This document shows positions 17,807 through 27,426 of a stretch of DNA of 64,000 nucleotides, one piece after another; the first letter of the stretch is position 1; every line of letters starts with the position of its first letter. The stretch comes from Rhodoplanes azumiensis (GTDB taxonomy: Bacteria > Pseudomonadota > Alphaproteobacteria > Rhizobiales > Xanthobacteraceae). Made by a program: the position numbers and the translations under genes. The stretch covers positions 62,001 through 126,000 of the forward strand of contig NZ_JBHUIW010000016.1 of the NCBI RefSeq assembly GCF_042682915.1. Direction: 5' to 3'. A model generated the notes under the pieces. The model ran no database searches. It saw only the letters and a list, made by a program, of their open reading frames with translations, and was not told where the DNA came from.

Positions 17807-17905
17807 ATGGGTCTCGAGGCGAATTGGATGATCATGGTGATGGGGCTGATGCTGGTCTATGCCGGCGCCATGGTGGTGGGACTCGCGATGAAACGCACGA
17901 GATAA
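17807..17905 (+). CDS. 32-residue single-span membrane protein, second possible accessory subunit
   Basis: MGLEANWMIMVMGLMLVYAG continues AMVVGLAMKRTR and stops. It is one Met-rich hydrophobic helix with a positively charged tail. GGGAGG precedes the ATG by about seven bases. It is the last gene before a large hairpin and lies in the same unit as the symporter. The opposed design (two different single-helix proteins in tandem) suggests a small hetero-subunit pair. Confidence 0.65.
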   Translation: MGLEANWMIMVMGLMLVYAGAMVVGLAMKRTR

Positions 17906-17910
17906 GCCCC

Positions 17911-17948
17911 GTCCGGCGAGCGGGACGACGACGTCCCGTCCGCCGGAC
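17911..17948 (+). terminator. intercistronic hairpin
   Basis: Outer arms GTCCGGCG/CGCCGGAC and inner arms CGGGACG/CGTCCCG make a long stem with a 4-base loop and a small internal bulge. It separates the symporter set from the beta-keto acid cleavage gene and could partly terminate or protect the upstream mRNA. No T-tract. Confidence 0.5.
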
Positions 17949-17974
17949 GCCGGTGATTCAACGAGGAGAATAGA

Positions 17975-18919
17975 ATGTCGAAACTGATCATCACGGCCGC
18001 CGTCACCGGGTCGGTGCATACGCCGAGCATGTCGCCCTATCTGCCGGTGACCCCGGACGAGATCGCGAACGATGCCGTCACGGCCGCGAAGGCCGGCGCC
18101 GCGATCGTCCATGTGCACGCGCGCGACCCGCGGACCGGCAAACCCTCCGCCGACCCGACGCTCTACGAGGAGATCGTCAAGAAGATCAGCGCCCGCACCG
18201 ATGCGCCGATCTGCATCACCACGGGCGGCTCCAAGGAGATGACGGTCGCCGACCGCGCCCGCTCGGTGGCGTTGCTGAAGCCCGAGCTCGCCTCGCTCAA
18301 CACCGGCTCGATGAACTTCGCGTTCCATCCGCTCGCCGACAAACTGAAGGAGCCGAAGCACGATTGGGAGGTGCCGTTCATCCGGGCAACGGACGACTGG
18401 ATCTTCCCGAACACCTTCAAGACGCTCGCCGAGTTCGCGACGTTCATGACCGCGGCCGGCACCAAGCCGGAGCTCGAGGTCTACGATGCCGGCATGCTGT
18501 CCAACGTGCAGTTCCTGCTGACGACCGGCGTGCTGAAAGCCCCGATCCATCTGCAGTTCGTGCTCGGCATCCTGGGCGGCATGCAGGCGACCGTTCCGAA
18601 TCTCGTGTTCCTGCACGAGTCCGCCTGCCGGATGATCGGCGAGAAGAACTTCACCTGGTCGCTCTCGGCGGCCGGCCGCGCCCAGCTCCCGATGATGGCG
18701 ACCGCCATGGGCATGGGCGGCAACGTCCGGGTCGGCCTCGAGGACAACCTCTACCTCGCCCCCAAGGTGCTGGCGAAGTCGAGTGCCGAGCAGGTCGAGC
18801 GGATCATGACGATCGCGGCGGCGCTCAGCATCCCGGTCGCGACGCCCGCCGAGGCGCGGCAGATCCTGGGCCTCAAGGGCGCGGACGCCGTCGGCTGGGC
18901 CGCCGGTCAGGCGGCCTGA
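17975..18919 (+). CDS. beta-keto acid cleavage enzyme (BKACE, DUF849 family)
   Basis: A 314-residue TIM-barrel enzyme. The zinc motif HVHARDPRTGKPS begins at residue 46, and the SMNFAFHP, LEVYDAGML and GMGGNVRVGLEDN segments are standard for the family. Members condense a beta-keto acid with acetyl-CoA and cleave it to acetoacetate and a new CoA ester (Kce in lysine fermentation; dehydrocarnitine cleavage). GAGGAGAA precedes the ATG. In context it should cleave the beta-keto acid made by the neighbouring dehydrogenases. Confidence 0.92.
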   Translation: MSKLIITAAVTGSVHTPSMSPYLPVTPDEIANDAVTAAKAGAAIVHVHARDPRTGKPSADPTLYEEIVKKISARTDAPICITTGGSKEMTVADRARSVALLKPELASLNTGSMNFAFHPLADKLKEPKHDWEVPFIRATDDWIFPNTFKTLAEFATFMTAAGTKPELEVYDAGMLSNVQFLLTTGVLKAPIHLQFVLGILGGMQATVPNLVFLHESACRMIGEKNFTWSLSAAGRAQLPMMATAMGMGGNVRVGLEDNLYLAPKVLAKSSAEQVERIMTIAAALSIPVATPAEARQILGLKGADAVGWAAGQAA

Positions 18920-18985
18920 CGAGCCTTCGAGCCGATCGGCCGTTCGTCGTCTCTCTCCACCGGAAGAGCGTGCAGACTTGCTGAG

Positions 18986-19108
18986 GTCGTCCCGGGGCGG
19001 CGCGCGAGCGCCGAGCCCGGGATCCATACGCCCTGTCTAGGGTGAGCTACCTGCACCGGGATTATGGATCCCGGGCTCGCGAACCTTCGATTCGCAACCC
19101 GGGATGAC
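18986..19108. repeat. palindromic dispersed element (family A), copy 1
   Basis: A 123-bp intergenic element with outer inverted ends GTCGTCCCGGG (18986) and CCCGGGATGAC (19098), and a perfect internal 16-bp inverted repeat GAGCCCGGGATCCATA (19013-19028) / TATGGATCCCGGGCTC (19063-19078). The same architecture occurs at 48743-48847. It lies between convergent genes, where it could also act as a terminator. Confidence 0.8.
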
Positions 19109-19188
19109 GCTCAGACGAAAGAGCCTCGTCGTGTGGACCACGGCGAGGCTCCCTTCGTTCATGACCAAGATCACGTGTGTCGGCCGCA

Positions 19189-20187
19189 TCACGCGACCGC
19201 GCGGGTCTCCGCGATGTCGATCACCGGCACGCCGACGCGCGAGAGCAGACGGTGCAGGGTCTCGATCTCGGCCCGGCTCGGCTTGGGCATCGGCGCCCGC
19301 ATGAACGGGTTCGGGATCAGCCCGGCGATCCAGGTCGCGGTCTTGTAACGGATGTGGAGGCGACCCATGTCGGCGACGTAGTCGTGCAGCTCGGAGAGGC
19401 CGCCGTCCCAGATCTCGCGCGCCTTGACGACGTCGTTGCGATCCCACGCCTCGAGATGGTCCATCATCGGCTCGAGCGCGAAGTTCCAGAAACCCGACAG
19501 CGTGCCGTCGAACAAGCCGGTCGCCTTGTACTCGTGCCAGCGCGACGCCAGCGCCCCCATGATCGCGACGTGCCGGTCGAGCGAGCGCAGGCCCTTCGCG
19601 ATCAGCCTGAACCCGTCGTACATGTAGGTCATCTTCCAGCCGACGATGTTGGGCACCTCGCGGCAGATCCGCAACGTCGCACCGAGCGGCAAGCCCGGAT
19701 AGAACGGCGGCTTGGCGCCACCGACCGGATGGGTGACGATCGGCAGGTCGACGGCGCGGTCCTGGGCGACGATCTGGTCGAGCCAGATTTCCGGATAGCC
19801 GTCGGCATCCCAGCACGAGGTGACGTCCTGCGCACCGCCGGGCGGCGTGACGAAGATGCCGTCGACGCCGAGCGCCTTGCAGTCCTTGGCGGTCTCCACC
19901 GTCTCCTCGGTGGTCAGCGCCCAGGTGCCGGCGATCAGCGGCACCTTGCCGTTGTTCTCCTCCTGGGCGATCTCCAGCACGCGGCGCTTCTCGGCGCGGG
20001 TGAGATAGAAAATCTCGCCCGCCTCCGGGTTGATGCACAGGCCGCCGCCCATCCTCACGAAGCGCTCGTTGTCGAGGAAGTGGCGCAGGAAGCGGCGGTA
20101 GGCCGCCTCGTCGATCTTCATGTGCCGGTCGTAGGGCAGCAGCGTCGCCACGTAGAGGTGGTCGCCGACGGTCTTTTCGATGGTCAT
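19189..20187 (-). CDS. dihydrodipicolinate synthase/N-acetylneuraminate lyase-family protein
   Basis: A 332-residue class I aldolase-fold protein. The Schiff-base lysine is expected in NIVGWKMTYM (about residue 183), and GGGLCINPEAGE and GTWALTTEETVE match the barrel. The usual Tyr of DapA (in YNVP) is replaced by THPVGGAKPPF, so it is not DapA and a different aldolase, hydratase or decarboxylase reaction is likely. It lies 49 bases downstream of an MFS carrier on the same strand, so carrier and enzyme probably act on the same compound. Confidence 0.85.
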   Translation of the reverse strand: MTIEKTVGDHLYVATLLPYDRHMKIDEAAYRRFLRHFLDNERFVRMGGGLCINPEAGEIFYLTRAEKRRVLEIAQEENNGKVPLIAGTWALTTEETVETAKDCKALGVDGIFVTPPGGAQDVTSCWDADGYPEIWLDQIVAQDRAVDLPIVTHPVGGAKPPFYPGLPLGATLRICREVPNIVGWKMTYMYDGFRLIAKGLRSLDRHVAIMGALASRWHEYKATGLFDGTLSGFWNFALEPMMDHLEAWDRNDVVKAREIWDGGLSELHDYVADMGRLHIRYKTATWIAGLIPNPFMRAPMPKPSRAEIETLHRLLSRVGVPVIDIAETRAVA

Positions 20188-20236
20188 GGCTTGGTCCTGA
20201 TGATGGTCCGGAGTCCGGGTGAAAGTATGGTGGCGG

Positions 20237-21607
20237 TCAGGGCGAGATCTCCTCCAGCACGCGGCCCTTCGTCTCGATCGCGAAGACCGCCGTGATCACG
20301 GCCGCGAATGCGGCGACGAGACCGAAAGCGAGGAACACGGCCTCGAGACCGATGCCGATCATGGCGCCGACGATGCTCGGCCCGATCATCGAGGCGAAGC
20401 GCAGCCATGCCGTCGCGGTGGAGACCGCGATGGCGCGGGCGCGGGTCGGATAGAGTTCGGGCGTGTAGAGATAGACGCCGATCGACAGCACCGAGGAGAA
20501 GAAGAACGCGGTGCTCACCAGCACGAGGACACGGACCGGGGTGCCGGCGCCGATCAACCAGAGCGCGCACAGCGCCGTCGCGGCGCCCGCGAAGGCGAGC
20601 GCGAACCACGGCCGCCGGCCCAGCCGATCGATGCTGAGCGCACAGGTGAGCGTGCCGCACAGGCCGACCACCTGGGTGATCAGGCCGTATTGGAGCGCAT
20701 CCTCGAGCGAGAGGTGGAACACGGTGCGGTAGATGGTCGGCAGCCAGACCGTCAGACCGTAGGTGATCAGGTAGGCGGAGAACCAGATCGTCCACACCAC
20801 GAGCGTCCGGCGCAGATAGCGCGGGCCGAACAGGTCGCTCCAGGACGCCGGCTTGTCGTGCGACGCAGAAACCGGCTCGGGCCGCGGCAGCGGCGCGCCG
20901 GTCGCCTTCTCGGTCGCGCGCTCGATATAGGCGAGCGCCCGCTCGGCCTCGTCGAAACGGCCGCGGGTCGCCAGCCAGCGCGGCGATTCCGGCAGGATGC
21001 GCTGCATGAACACGACCAGGATGGCCGGGATCGCGCCGATCAGGAACATGTAATGCCAGCCGAGATGCGGCACGATCCAGCGCCCGAGCAGGCCGGAAGC
21101 GACGAGACCGACCGGGAAGATCACCTCGTAGAGCAGCACGAAGCGGCCGCGCCCCTTCGCCTTGGCGATCTCGCTGATGTAGACGGCGGCGATCGGCACC
21201 TCGCCGCCGAGGCCGAGCCCCTGCAGGGTGCGGAACACGAGGAGCGACTCGTAGCTCCAGGCGAACGCGCAGGCGAGGCTCATGGCGGCGAACAGAAGCA
21301 CGGCCCAGATCATCGCCTTCACCCGGCCGTGGCGCTGGGCGAGCCAGCCGAAGGCGAGTGCACCGACGAGCTGGCCGAGATAGCCGACCGAGATCATCAG
21401 GCCGATCTGCGGCGACGAGAGCTTCCACAACGGCGCCAGCACGGGCAGCACGAAGGCGATCGCCAGCGCGTCGAAGGCGTCGAAGAAGGTCGCGGTTCCG
21501 ATGATGACACGCGCCTTCACGTGCCAGGTCGAGATGGGCAGCCGTTCGATGCGCGAGACAATGTCGTCCTGTCTCGCGCGGTCGTCGACCGTGGCGTGCG
21601 TCAACAT
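20237..21607 (-). CDS. MFS transporter (sugar/organic acid porter type)
   Basis: A 456-residue 12-helix carrier. Typical motifs: GWLAQRHGRVKAM between helices 2 and 3, GLGLGGEVPIAAVYISE in helix 4, PESPRWLATRGRFDEAERAL in the central loop, and a second-half DRLGRRPWFAL. This pattern is that of the metabolite:H+ / sugar-porter branch. It is divergent from a LysR gene 163 bp away, and is followed by the DapA-like gene, forming a two-gene uptake-and-use unit probably controlled by that LysR protein. Confidence 0.88.
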   Translation of the reverse strand: MLTHATVDDRARQDDIVSRIERLPISTWHVKARVIIGTATFFDAFDALAIAFVLPVLAPLWKLSSPQIGLMISVGYLGQLVGALAFGWLAQRHGRVKAMIWAVLLFAAMSLACAFAWSYESLLVFRTLQGLGLGGEVPIAAVYISEIAKAKGRGRFVLLYEVIFPVGLVASGLLGRWIVPHLGWHYMFLIGAIPAILVVFMQRILPESPRWLATRGRFDEAERALAYIERATEKATGAPLPRPEPVSASHDKPASWSDLFGPRYLRRTLVVWTIWFSAYLITYGLTVWLPTIYRTVFHLSLEDALQYGLITQVVGLCGTLTCALSIDRLGRRPWFALAFAGAATALCALWLIGAGTPVRVLVLVSTAFFFSSVLSIGVYLYTPELYPTRARAIAVSTATAWLRFASMIGPSIVGAMIGIGLEAVFLAFGLVAAFAAVITAVFAIETKGRVLEEISP

Positions 21608-21770
21608 GGTCTACTCCTGAAGCGGTCTTGTTTTGCCGGGACGGCGCAGCGTTCGGGGGTGAGACGAGGCTCGAGGGCGTTTCCGGAGCCGACGCTAGCC
21701 CTGCTTTCTCGGGACGAGAATTCATGTATTGGTCATGGCGGAATGAACACCATTCATTGTGCGGTGCGTC
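21608..21770. promoter_or_regulatory. divergent LysR/MFS promoter region
   Basis: A 163-bp spacer between divergent genes, AT-richer near 21715-21770. It contains TTCAT (21721) and ATGAA (21743) as an inverted pair and a further ATTCATT at 21752. Such dyads are the usual targets of a LysR protein controlling a divergent gene. The exact site is a guess. Confidence 0.4.
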
Positions 21771-22733
21771 ATGAACTTGCGCTCGGTCGATCTCAACCTG
21801 CTCGTCGCGTTCGATGTGCTGGTCACCGAGCGCAACGTGACTCGGGCAGCCGACAAGCTCGGGGTGACGCAATCGGCGCTCAGCCATGCCCTGCGGCGCT
21901 TGAGAACCTTGTTCGGCGATCCGCTGCTGACGCGCGGGCCGCACGGCATGGAGCCGACCGAAGTCGCGCTGGAGCTCGTCCAGCCGGTTCGGGACGTGCT
22001 GTCCGACATCCATTCGGTGCTGACGGCCAGAGCCGCTTTCGATCCGGCGACCACACGACGCTCGTTCTCGCTGTCGATGAGCGATGCGATGAGCGTCGAG
22101 GTTCTGCCCACGATCGTGCGCCATGTCAGGTCGCAGGCGCCGGGTATCGATCTCGTGGTGAGCACGTCCGGCCCGCGCGCCACCTGCATCCGTATCGCCG
22201 AGGACGAGGTGGATCTCGCCGTCGGGGTGTTCCCGGAAGTGCCTCCGGAGATCCGCTCTCAGGAGCTCTACCGCGACAGACTGGTGTGTGTCGCCGACCG
22301 CCGTCACCCGCTGCTTCGACGCGGCCGCATGGACGAGCGATCCTATCTCTCCTGCCCGCACGTCACGGTCGCCCCGAACCTCGAGTCCGGAATCCAGATC
22401 GACACGATCCTCGCGGCCATGGGCCTCGATCGCCGGGTGATGGCGACGGTCTCGCACTACATCGCGGTCCCGGCGCTCGTGCGCGACACGGACCTGATCG
22501 CGCATTCACGTCGACGTCTGGTGGGCTTGCTGCCCGGCTCGGCCGGGCTCGTGGCGTTTCCGATCCCGGTTCCGATCCGGGTTCCCGAGCTCAGCTTCGT
22601 CCAGCTCTGGCATCGGCGTCACGAGCGCGATCCCGGGCACCGATGGCTGCGGAACCTCGTCGGAGACGCGATCCGGAGCCTCGATCGAAAGAGCGGCAAA
22701 GGACGTCGCGCGGAACTCGGCATGCGCGATTGA
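21771..22733 (+). CDS. LysR-family transcriptional regulator
   Basis: A 320-residue regulator. The N-terminal helix-turn-helix (residues 5-65: LNLLVAFDVLVTERNVTRAA then LGVTQSALSHALRRLR) is of the NodD/PcaQ-like group, followed by a periplasmic-binding-like effector domain. The start ATG at 21771 gives the usual MNLRSVDLNLL; an upstream in-frame GTG is less likely. It is divergent from the MFS-DapA-like unit and most likely its activator. Confidence 0.92.
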   Translation: MNLRSVDLNLLVAFDVLVTERNVTRAADKLGVTQSALSHALRRLRTLFGDPLLTRGPHGMEPTEVALELVQPVRDVLSDIHSVLTARAAFDPATTRRSFSLSMSDAMSVEVLPTIVRHVRSQAPGIDLVVSTSGPRATCIRIAEDEVDLAVGVFPEVPPEIRSQELYRDRLVCVADRRHPLLRRGRMDERSYLSCPHVTVAPNLESGIQIDTILAAMGLDRRVMATVSHYIAVPALVRDTDLIAHSRRRLVGLLPGSAGLVAFPIPVPIRVPELSFVQLWHRRHERDPGHRWLRNLVGDAIRSLDRKSGKGRRAELGMRD

Positions 22734-23059
22734 CGCATCGTCGCTCGCGGCCGCTTCGCCCCCCCCTGCGCGCCGACGACATCGACCGGAGGACCGCACG
22801 CGCCCGGCACGCGCACAGCCAGCCCGTGGCCCCGGGGAACGATCGATGCGGCGTGCGTGCAGAAGAAAGAACAAAGACGTCGCGCGCGACGGTCACACGA
22901 CCACGACGTCGCTATTTCGCCGAACGCCTTGAGATCCGCCCCTCCGTAGGCCTCTCTTGATGTCCAGGCGGCCGCGCCGAGCGCTTCGGCGGCCGCCGCG
23001 GGCCGCGTGCGCGCAAGGGCGCGTCTCCCGGTCCGCCCCCTCCGCACGAGGACAGTTCG
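22734..23059. other. upstream region of the sulfate assimilation operon
   Basis: 326 bp with no supported gene. It should hold the promoter of the cys operon. I see no riboswitch-like conserved core; the only features are an imperfect dyad around GACGTCGCGCG (22888) and GACGTCG (22913), and GAGGAC just before the cysG start. Confidence 0.5.
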
Positions 23060-24130
23060 ATGGCGCGGTTTCGCTACTTTCCGGTCTCCTACGACGTCGC
23101 CGGACGCATCGTGGTGGTCGTCGGCGACGGCGAGCCGGCGCTGCTGAAGCTGCGGTTGCTCGTGCGGACCGAAGCGCGGCTGATGCTGTATGCGAAGACG
23201 CCGATGCCGGCGCTGACCGAGTTCGCCGCCGCGCACGGGGTCACGCTCGTCGCGGGGCCGCCGACCACGGAGGCACTGGGGGGAGCCGCGCTCGTGTTCG
23301 TCGCCACCGGTGACGACCAGGAGGATACCCGGCTCGGCACGCTCGCGCGGCAGTGCGGCGTGCCCGTCAACGTCGTCGACCGACCCCACCTGTGCGATTT
23401 CGCGACGCCCGCGATCGTCGACCGCGCGCCGCTGTCGGTCGCCGTCGCGACCGACGGACACGCGCCGGTGCTGGCCCAGATGGTGCGGGCCAAGATCGAG
23501 GCTCTCCTCCCGCCGGCCTTCGGGCGGCTCGCGACGCTCGCCGGAGCGGTGCGCGAGACCGTGCTGCTGCGATTGCCGGACAACGCCGCGCGCCGACGCT
23601 TCTGGTCGGCGCTCTTGTCCGGCCGCGCTGCCGCTCTCGCGCTCGCCGGCGAGGAGGAGCGTGCCCGCGTGTTCGCCCTCGCGACGCTCGCCGACGCGCA
23701 GAGGTCGATCGCACCGAGCGGAAAGGTGTTCCTGGTGGGCGCCGGCCCGGGCGCCCCCGATCTGCTCACCGTGCGGGCCCATCGCCTGCTGGCGGAGGCC
23801 GACGTGATCGTCCACGACGCGCTGGTGCCGGACACGGTTGTCGCCATGGGTCGGCGCGACGCGATGCGCATCGCGGTCGGCGGGCACGAGGAGCCGGCGT
23901 CGGTGGCGGAGTCGGACGTCGCTGCACTGCTGGTGCGGCTCGCCCGCGAGGGCCGCCGCGTCGTGCGTCTCGAGGTCGGTGACCCGATCGTGTCCGGCGA
24001 CGCCCGCCAGGTGATCGCGACGCTGCGCGCCGCCGGCGTCGATCACGAGATCGTCCCGGGCCTTGCGGCGAGGCGCGACACCGTCACCGACCATGGCAGG
24101 ACCGGCGACGTCGCGCCGGCCGCCGCCTGA
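23060..24130 (+). CDS. cysG: siroheme synthase, CysG-like, with truncated methyltransferase domain
   Basis: A 356-residue protein. Residues 1-210 form the precorrin-2 dehydrogenase/ferrochelatase half (VVVVGDGEPALLKLRLL, then VFVATGDDQEDTRLG and PVNVVDRPHLCDF). From residue 221 the uroporphyrinogen methyltransferase half begins (GKVFLVGAGPGAPDLLT) but ends about 135 residues later, just after EIVPG; the normal domain has about 240 residues and CysG about 460. The GGDPFVFGRGGEE motif is also altered to EVGDPIVSGDARQ. The next gene starts ten bases on, so the missing part is absent rather than frameshifted. It should still finish siroheme for the sulfite reductase, but methylation is doubtful. 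Confidence 0.85.
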   Translation: MARFRYFPVSYDVAGRIVVVVGDGEPALLKLRLLVRTEARLMLYAKTPMPALTEFAAAHGVTLVAGPPTTEALGGAALVFVATGDDQEDTRLGTLARQCGVPVNVVDRPHLCDFATPAIVDRAPLSVAVATDGHAPVLAQMVRAKIEALLPPAFGRLATLAGAVRETVLLRLPDNAARRRFWSALLSGRAAALALAGEEERARVFALATLADAQRSIAPSGKVFLVGAGPGAPDLLTVRAHRLLAEADVIVHDALVPDTVVAMGRRDAMRIAVGGHEEPASVAESDVAALLVRLAREGRRVVRLEVGDPIVSGDARQVIATLRAAGVDHEIVPGLAARRDTVTDHGRTGDVAPAAA

Positions 24131-24140
24131 CGAGGTTCGG

Positions 24141-24491
24141 ATGTCGAAGCGCCCGAAGACGTTCCAGCCGGTGGTCGCGACCGCCAACGACCTCTCGACC
24201 GGCGTCGTCGTGTTCCGCCGCCGCGACGGCGCCTGGTCTCGCGACATCGCCGTGGCCGCGATCGCCGCGACGCCGGAGCAGGCCGAGGCGCTGCTCGCCG
24301 CGGCCCGCGCCGACCAGGACGACCGCCCTCGCGTCGTCGACGTCGCGTTGATCGAGGTGGTGCGCGACGGGGACTTCGTGCGCCCCGCCGCCCTGCGCGA
24401 GCTGATCCGCACCACCGGACCGACCATCGTGCTGCCCGCCGACGTTCCGCAGTCCGGCGCGCCCGCCGCCTCCCGCAACCCCGGCGCCTGA
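24141..24491 (+). CDS. DUF2849 protein of the cys operon
   Basis: A 116-residue protein starting MSKRPKTFQPVVATANDLSTG and containing VVFRRRDGAWSRDIAVA. It matches the small uncharacterised family found between cysG and cysI in many alphaproteobacteria. No signal peptide or membrane segment is seen. Its constant position suggests help in sulfite reductase assembly or electron supply, but no activity is established. Ten bases after cysG and 14 bases before the sulfite reductase gene. Confidence 0.88.
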   Translation: MSKRPKTFQPVVATANDLSTGVVVFRRRDGAWSRDIAVAAIAATPEQAEALLAAARADQDDRPRVVDVALIEVVRDGDFVRPAALRELIRTTGPTIVLPADVPQSGAPAASRNPGA

Positions 24492-24505
24492 ACCGGAGGA
24501 GCCCG

Positions 24506-26150
<1,645 letters not shown>

Positions 26151-26167
<17 letters not shown>

Positions 26168-26897
26168 GACGACACGGGCCGAGATGGGCGACGGCGGCCT
26201 CGCGGAAACGCTCGCGGCCGCGTGGGTCGAGGCCACGCCGCAGGAGATCGTCCGCGCGGCGCTGGAAGAATTCGCCGGCCGCATCGCGCTCGTCTCGTCG
26301 TTCGGGGCCGACGCGGCCGTGCTGCTGCACATGGTCGCGCAGATCGATCCGGCGACCCCGGTGGTGTTCGTCGACACGCTGCGATTGTTCCCGGAGACCC
26401 TCGCCTATCGCGATACGCTGATCGCGACGCTCGGCCTGACCGACGTTCGCATCGTGAGACCGGATGCGGCCCAGATCACACGGCGCGATCCCGATCTCGC
26501 CCTCGCGGGCCGCGATCCCGACGCCTGCTGCGGCATTCGCAAGGTCGCGCCGTTCGAGCAGGCGATCACGCCGTTCGCGGCTTGGCTCAACGGCCGGCGG
26601 CGCGATCAGGGCGCGAGCCGCGCCGCGATCGCCGCGGCCGAGTGGGACGGCGCGCGCGTGAAGATCAACCCGCTCGCGGCGTGGACCTCGGCCGACGCCA
26701 CCGCCTATCGCCACGCGCACGATCTGCCCGAGCACCCCCTCACGGCGCAGGGTTACCCGTCGATCGGCTGCGTTCCGTGCACGTCACGGGTCGACGCCGG
26801 CGAGAACGGCCGCGCGGGGCGCTGGCGCGGCTTCGAAAAGACCGAATGTGGGCTGCACACACGGCGCATCGGCGTCGCCGCAAGCACGGATTCCTGA
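26151..26897 (+). CDS. cysH: adenylylsulfate (APS/PAPS) reductase
   Basis: A 248-residue thioredoxin-dependent reductase giving sulfite. The nucleotide loop SSFGADAAVLLH is near residue 45. Two cysteine pairs, DACCGIRK and GCVPCTSR, mark the [4Fe-4S] form that uses APS rather than PAPS. The catalytic C-terminal Cys lies in KTECGLH. The ATG at 26151 overlaps cysI; an ATG at 26184 is an alternative. The next gene starts two bases after the stop. Confidence 0.93.
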
Positions 26898-26899
26898 TC

Positions 26900-27418
26900 A
26901 TGCCGATCTTTCGCCATGGCACCTTCGTCGACGACGACTGGCAGATCCCGGCCGACGACGAACCGATACCCGAGGCCGGCAAGGTCGCGCTGTCGAAAGC
27001 CCGATATCTCGTCGAGCGTGCGGCGCTGTCGCGGCGCGACGCCGCTATCGGCGTCGTGCTCACCGCCGGCGACACGCTCGACGACATCGTCGCGGCGCTG
27101 CCGCGGCTCGCCCTCGTCGTGATCAGGATCCCGAAATACTTCGACGGACGCCCCTACTCCCTCGCGAGATTGCTGCGCGACCGTCACGGCTTCGCGGGCG
27201 AAGTCCGCGCCGCCGGCGACGTGCTGCGCGACCAGATCGCGCTGATGCTGCGTGCCGGCTTCGATTCCTTCGACGTGACTCATCCCGGCACGATCGAGGC
27301 GCTGCGGGAAAAGCGCATCGTCGCGGTCCGCCATCATTACCAGCCCGCCTCGGCCGAGGCGTCCGAAACCCAGCCGGACGACCGCCCGTGGCGGCGCGTC
27401 TCGGCCGCGCTCTTCTGA
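26900..27418 (+). CDS. DUF934 protein of the cys operon
   Basis: A 172-residue soluble protein of the DUF934 family, which sits with cysH and cysI in most alphaproteobacteria. Segments ALVVIRIPKYFDGRPYSLAR and RAAGDVLRDQIALMLRAGFD are the conserved core. Its role is not proven; a redox or assembly function in sulfite reduction is the usual guess. Eight bases before cysD. Confidence 0.9.
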   Translation: MPIFRHGTFVDDDWQIPADDEPIPEAGKVALSKARYLVERAALSRRDAAIGVVLTAGDTLDDIVAALPRLALVVIRIPKYFDGRPYSLARLLRDRHGFAGEVRAAGDVLRDQIALMLRAGFDSFDVTHPGTIEALREKRIVAVRHHYQPASAEASETQPDDRPWRRVSAALF

Positions 27419-27426
27419 GGGTCGCC

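Noticed and set aside
19189..20187. dapA for lysine synthesis
   Set aside because: The key Tyr segment is missing and the gene sits with an MFS carrier and LysR regulator in a catabolic island.
20219..22960. A 913-codon plus-strand open frame across the MFS and LysR genes
   Set aside because: It overlaps two clear genes in other frames; its translation has no hydrophobic or family pattern.
22734..23059. SAM or cobalamin riboswitch upstream of the cys operon
   Set aside because: I could not find the conserved cores of these riboswitches in the 326 bp.
24128..24141. Frameshift splitting cysG
   Set aside because: The remaining frames after 24130 encode the DUF2849 protein, not the missing methyltransferase end; a true truncation fits better.
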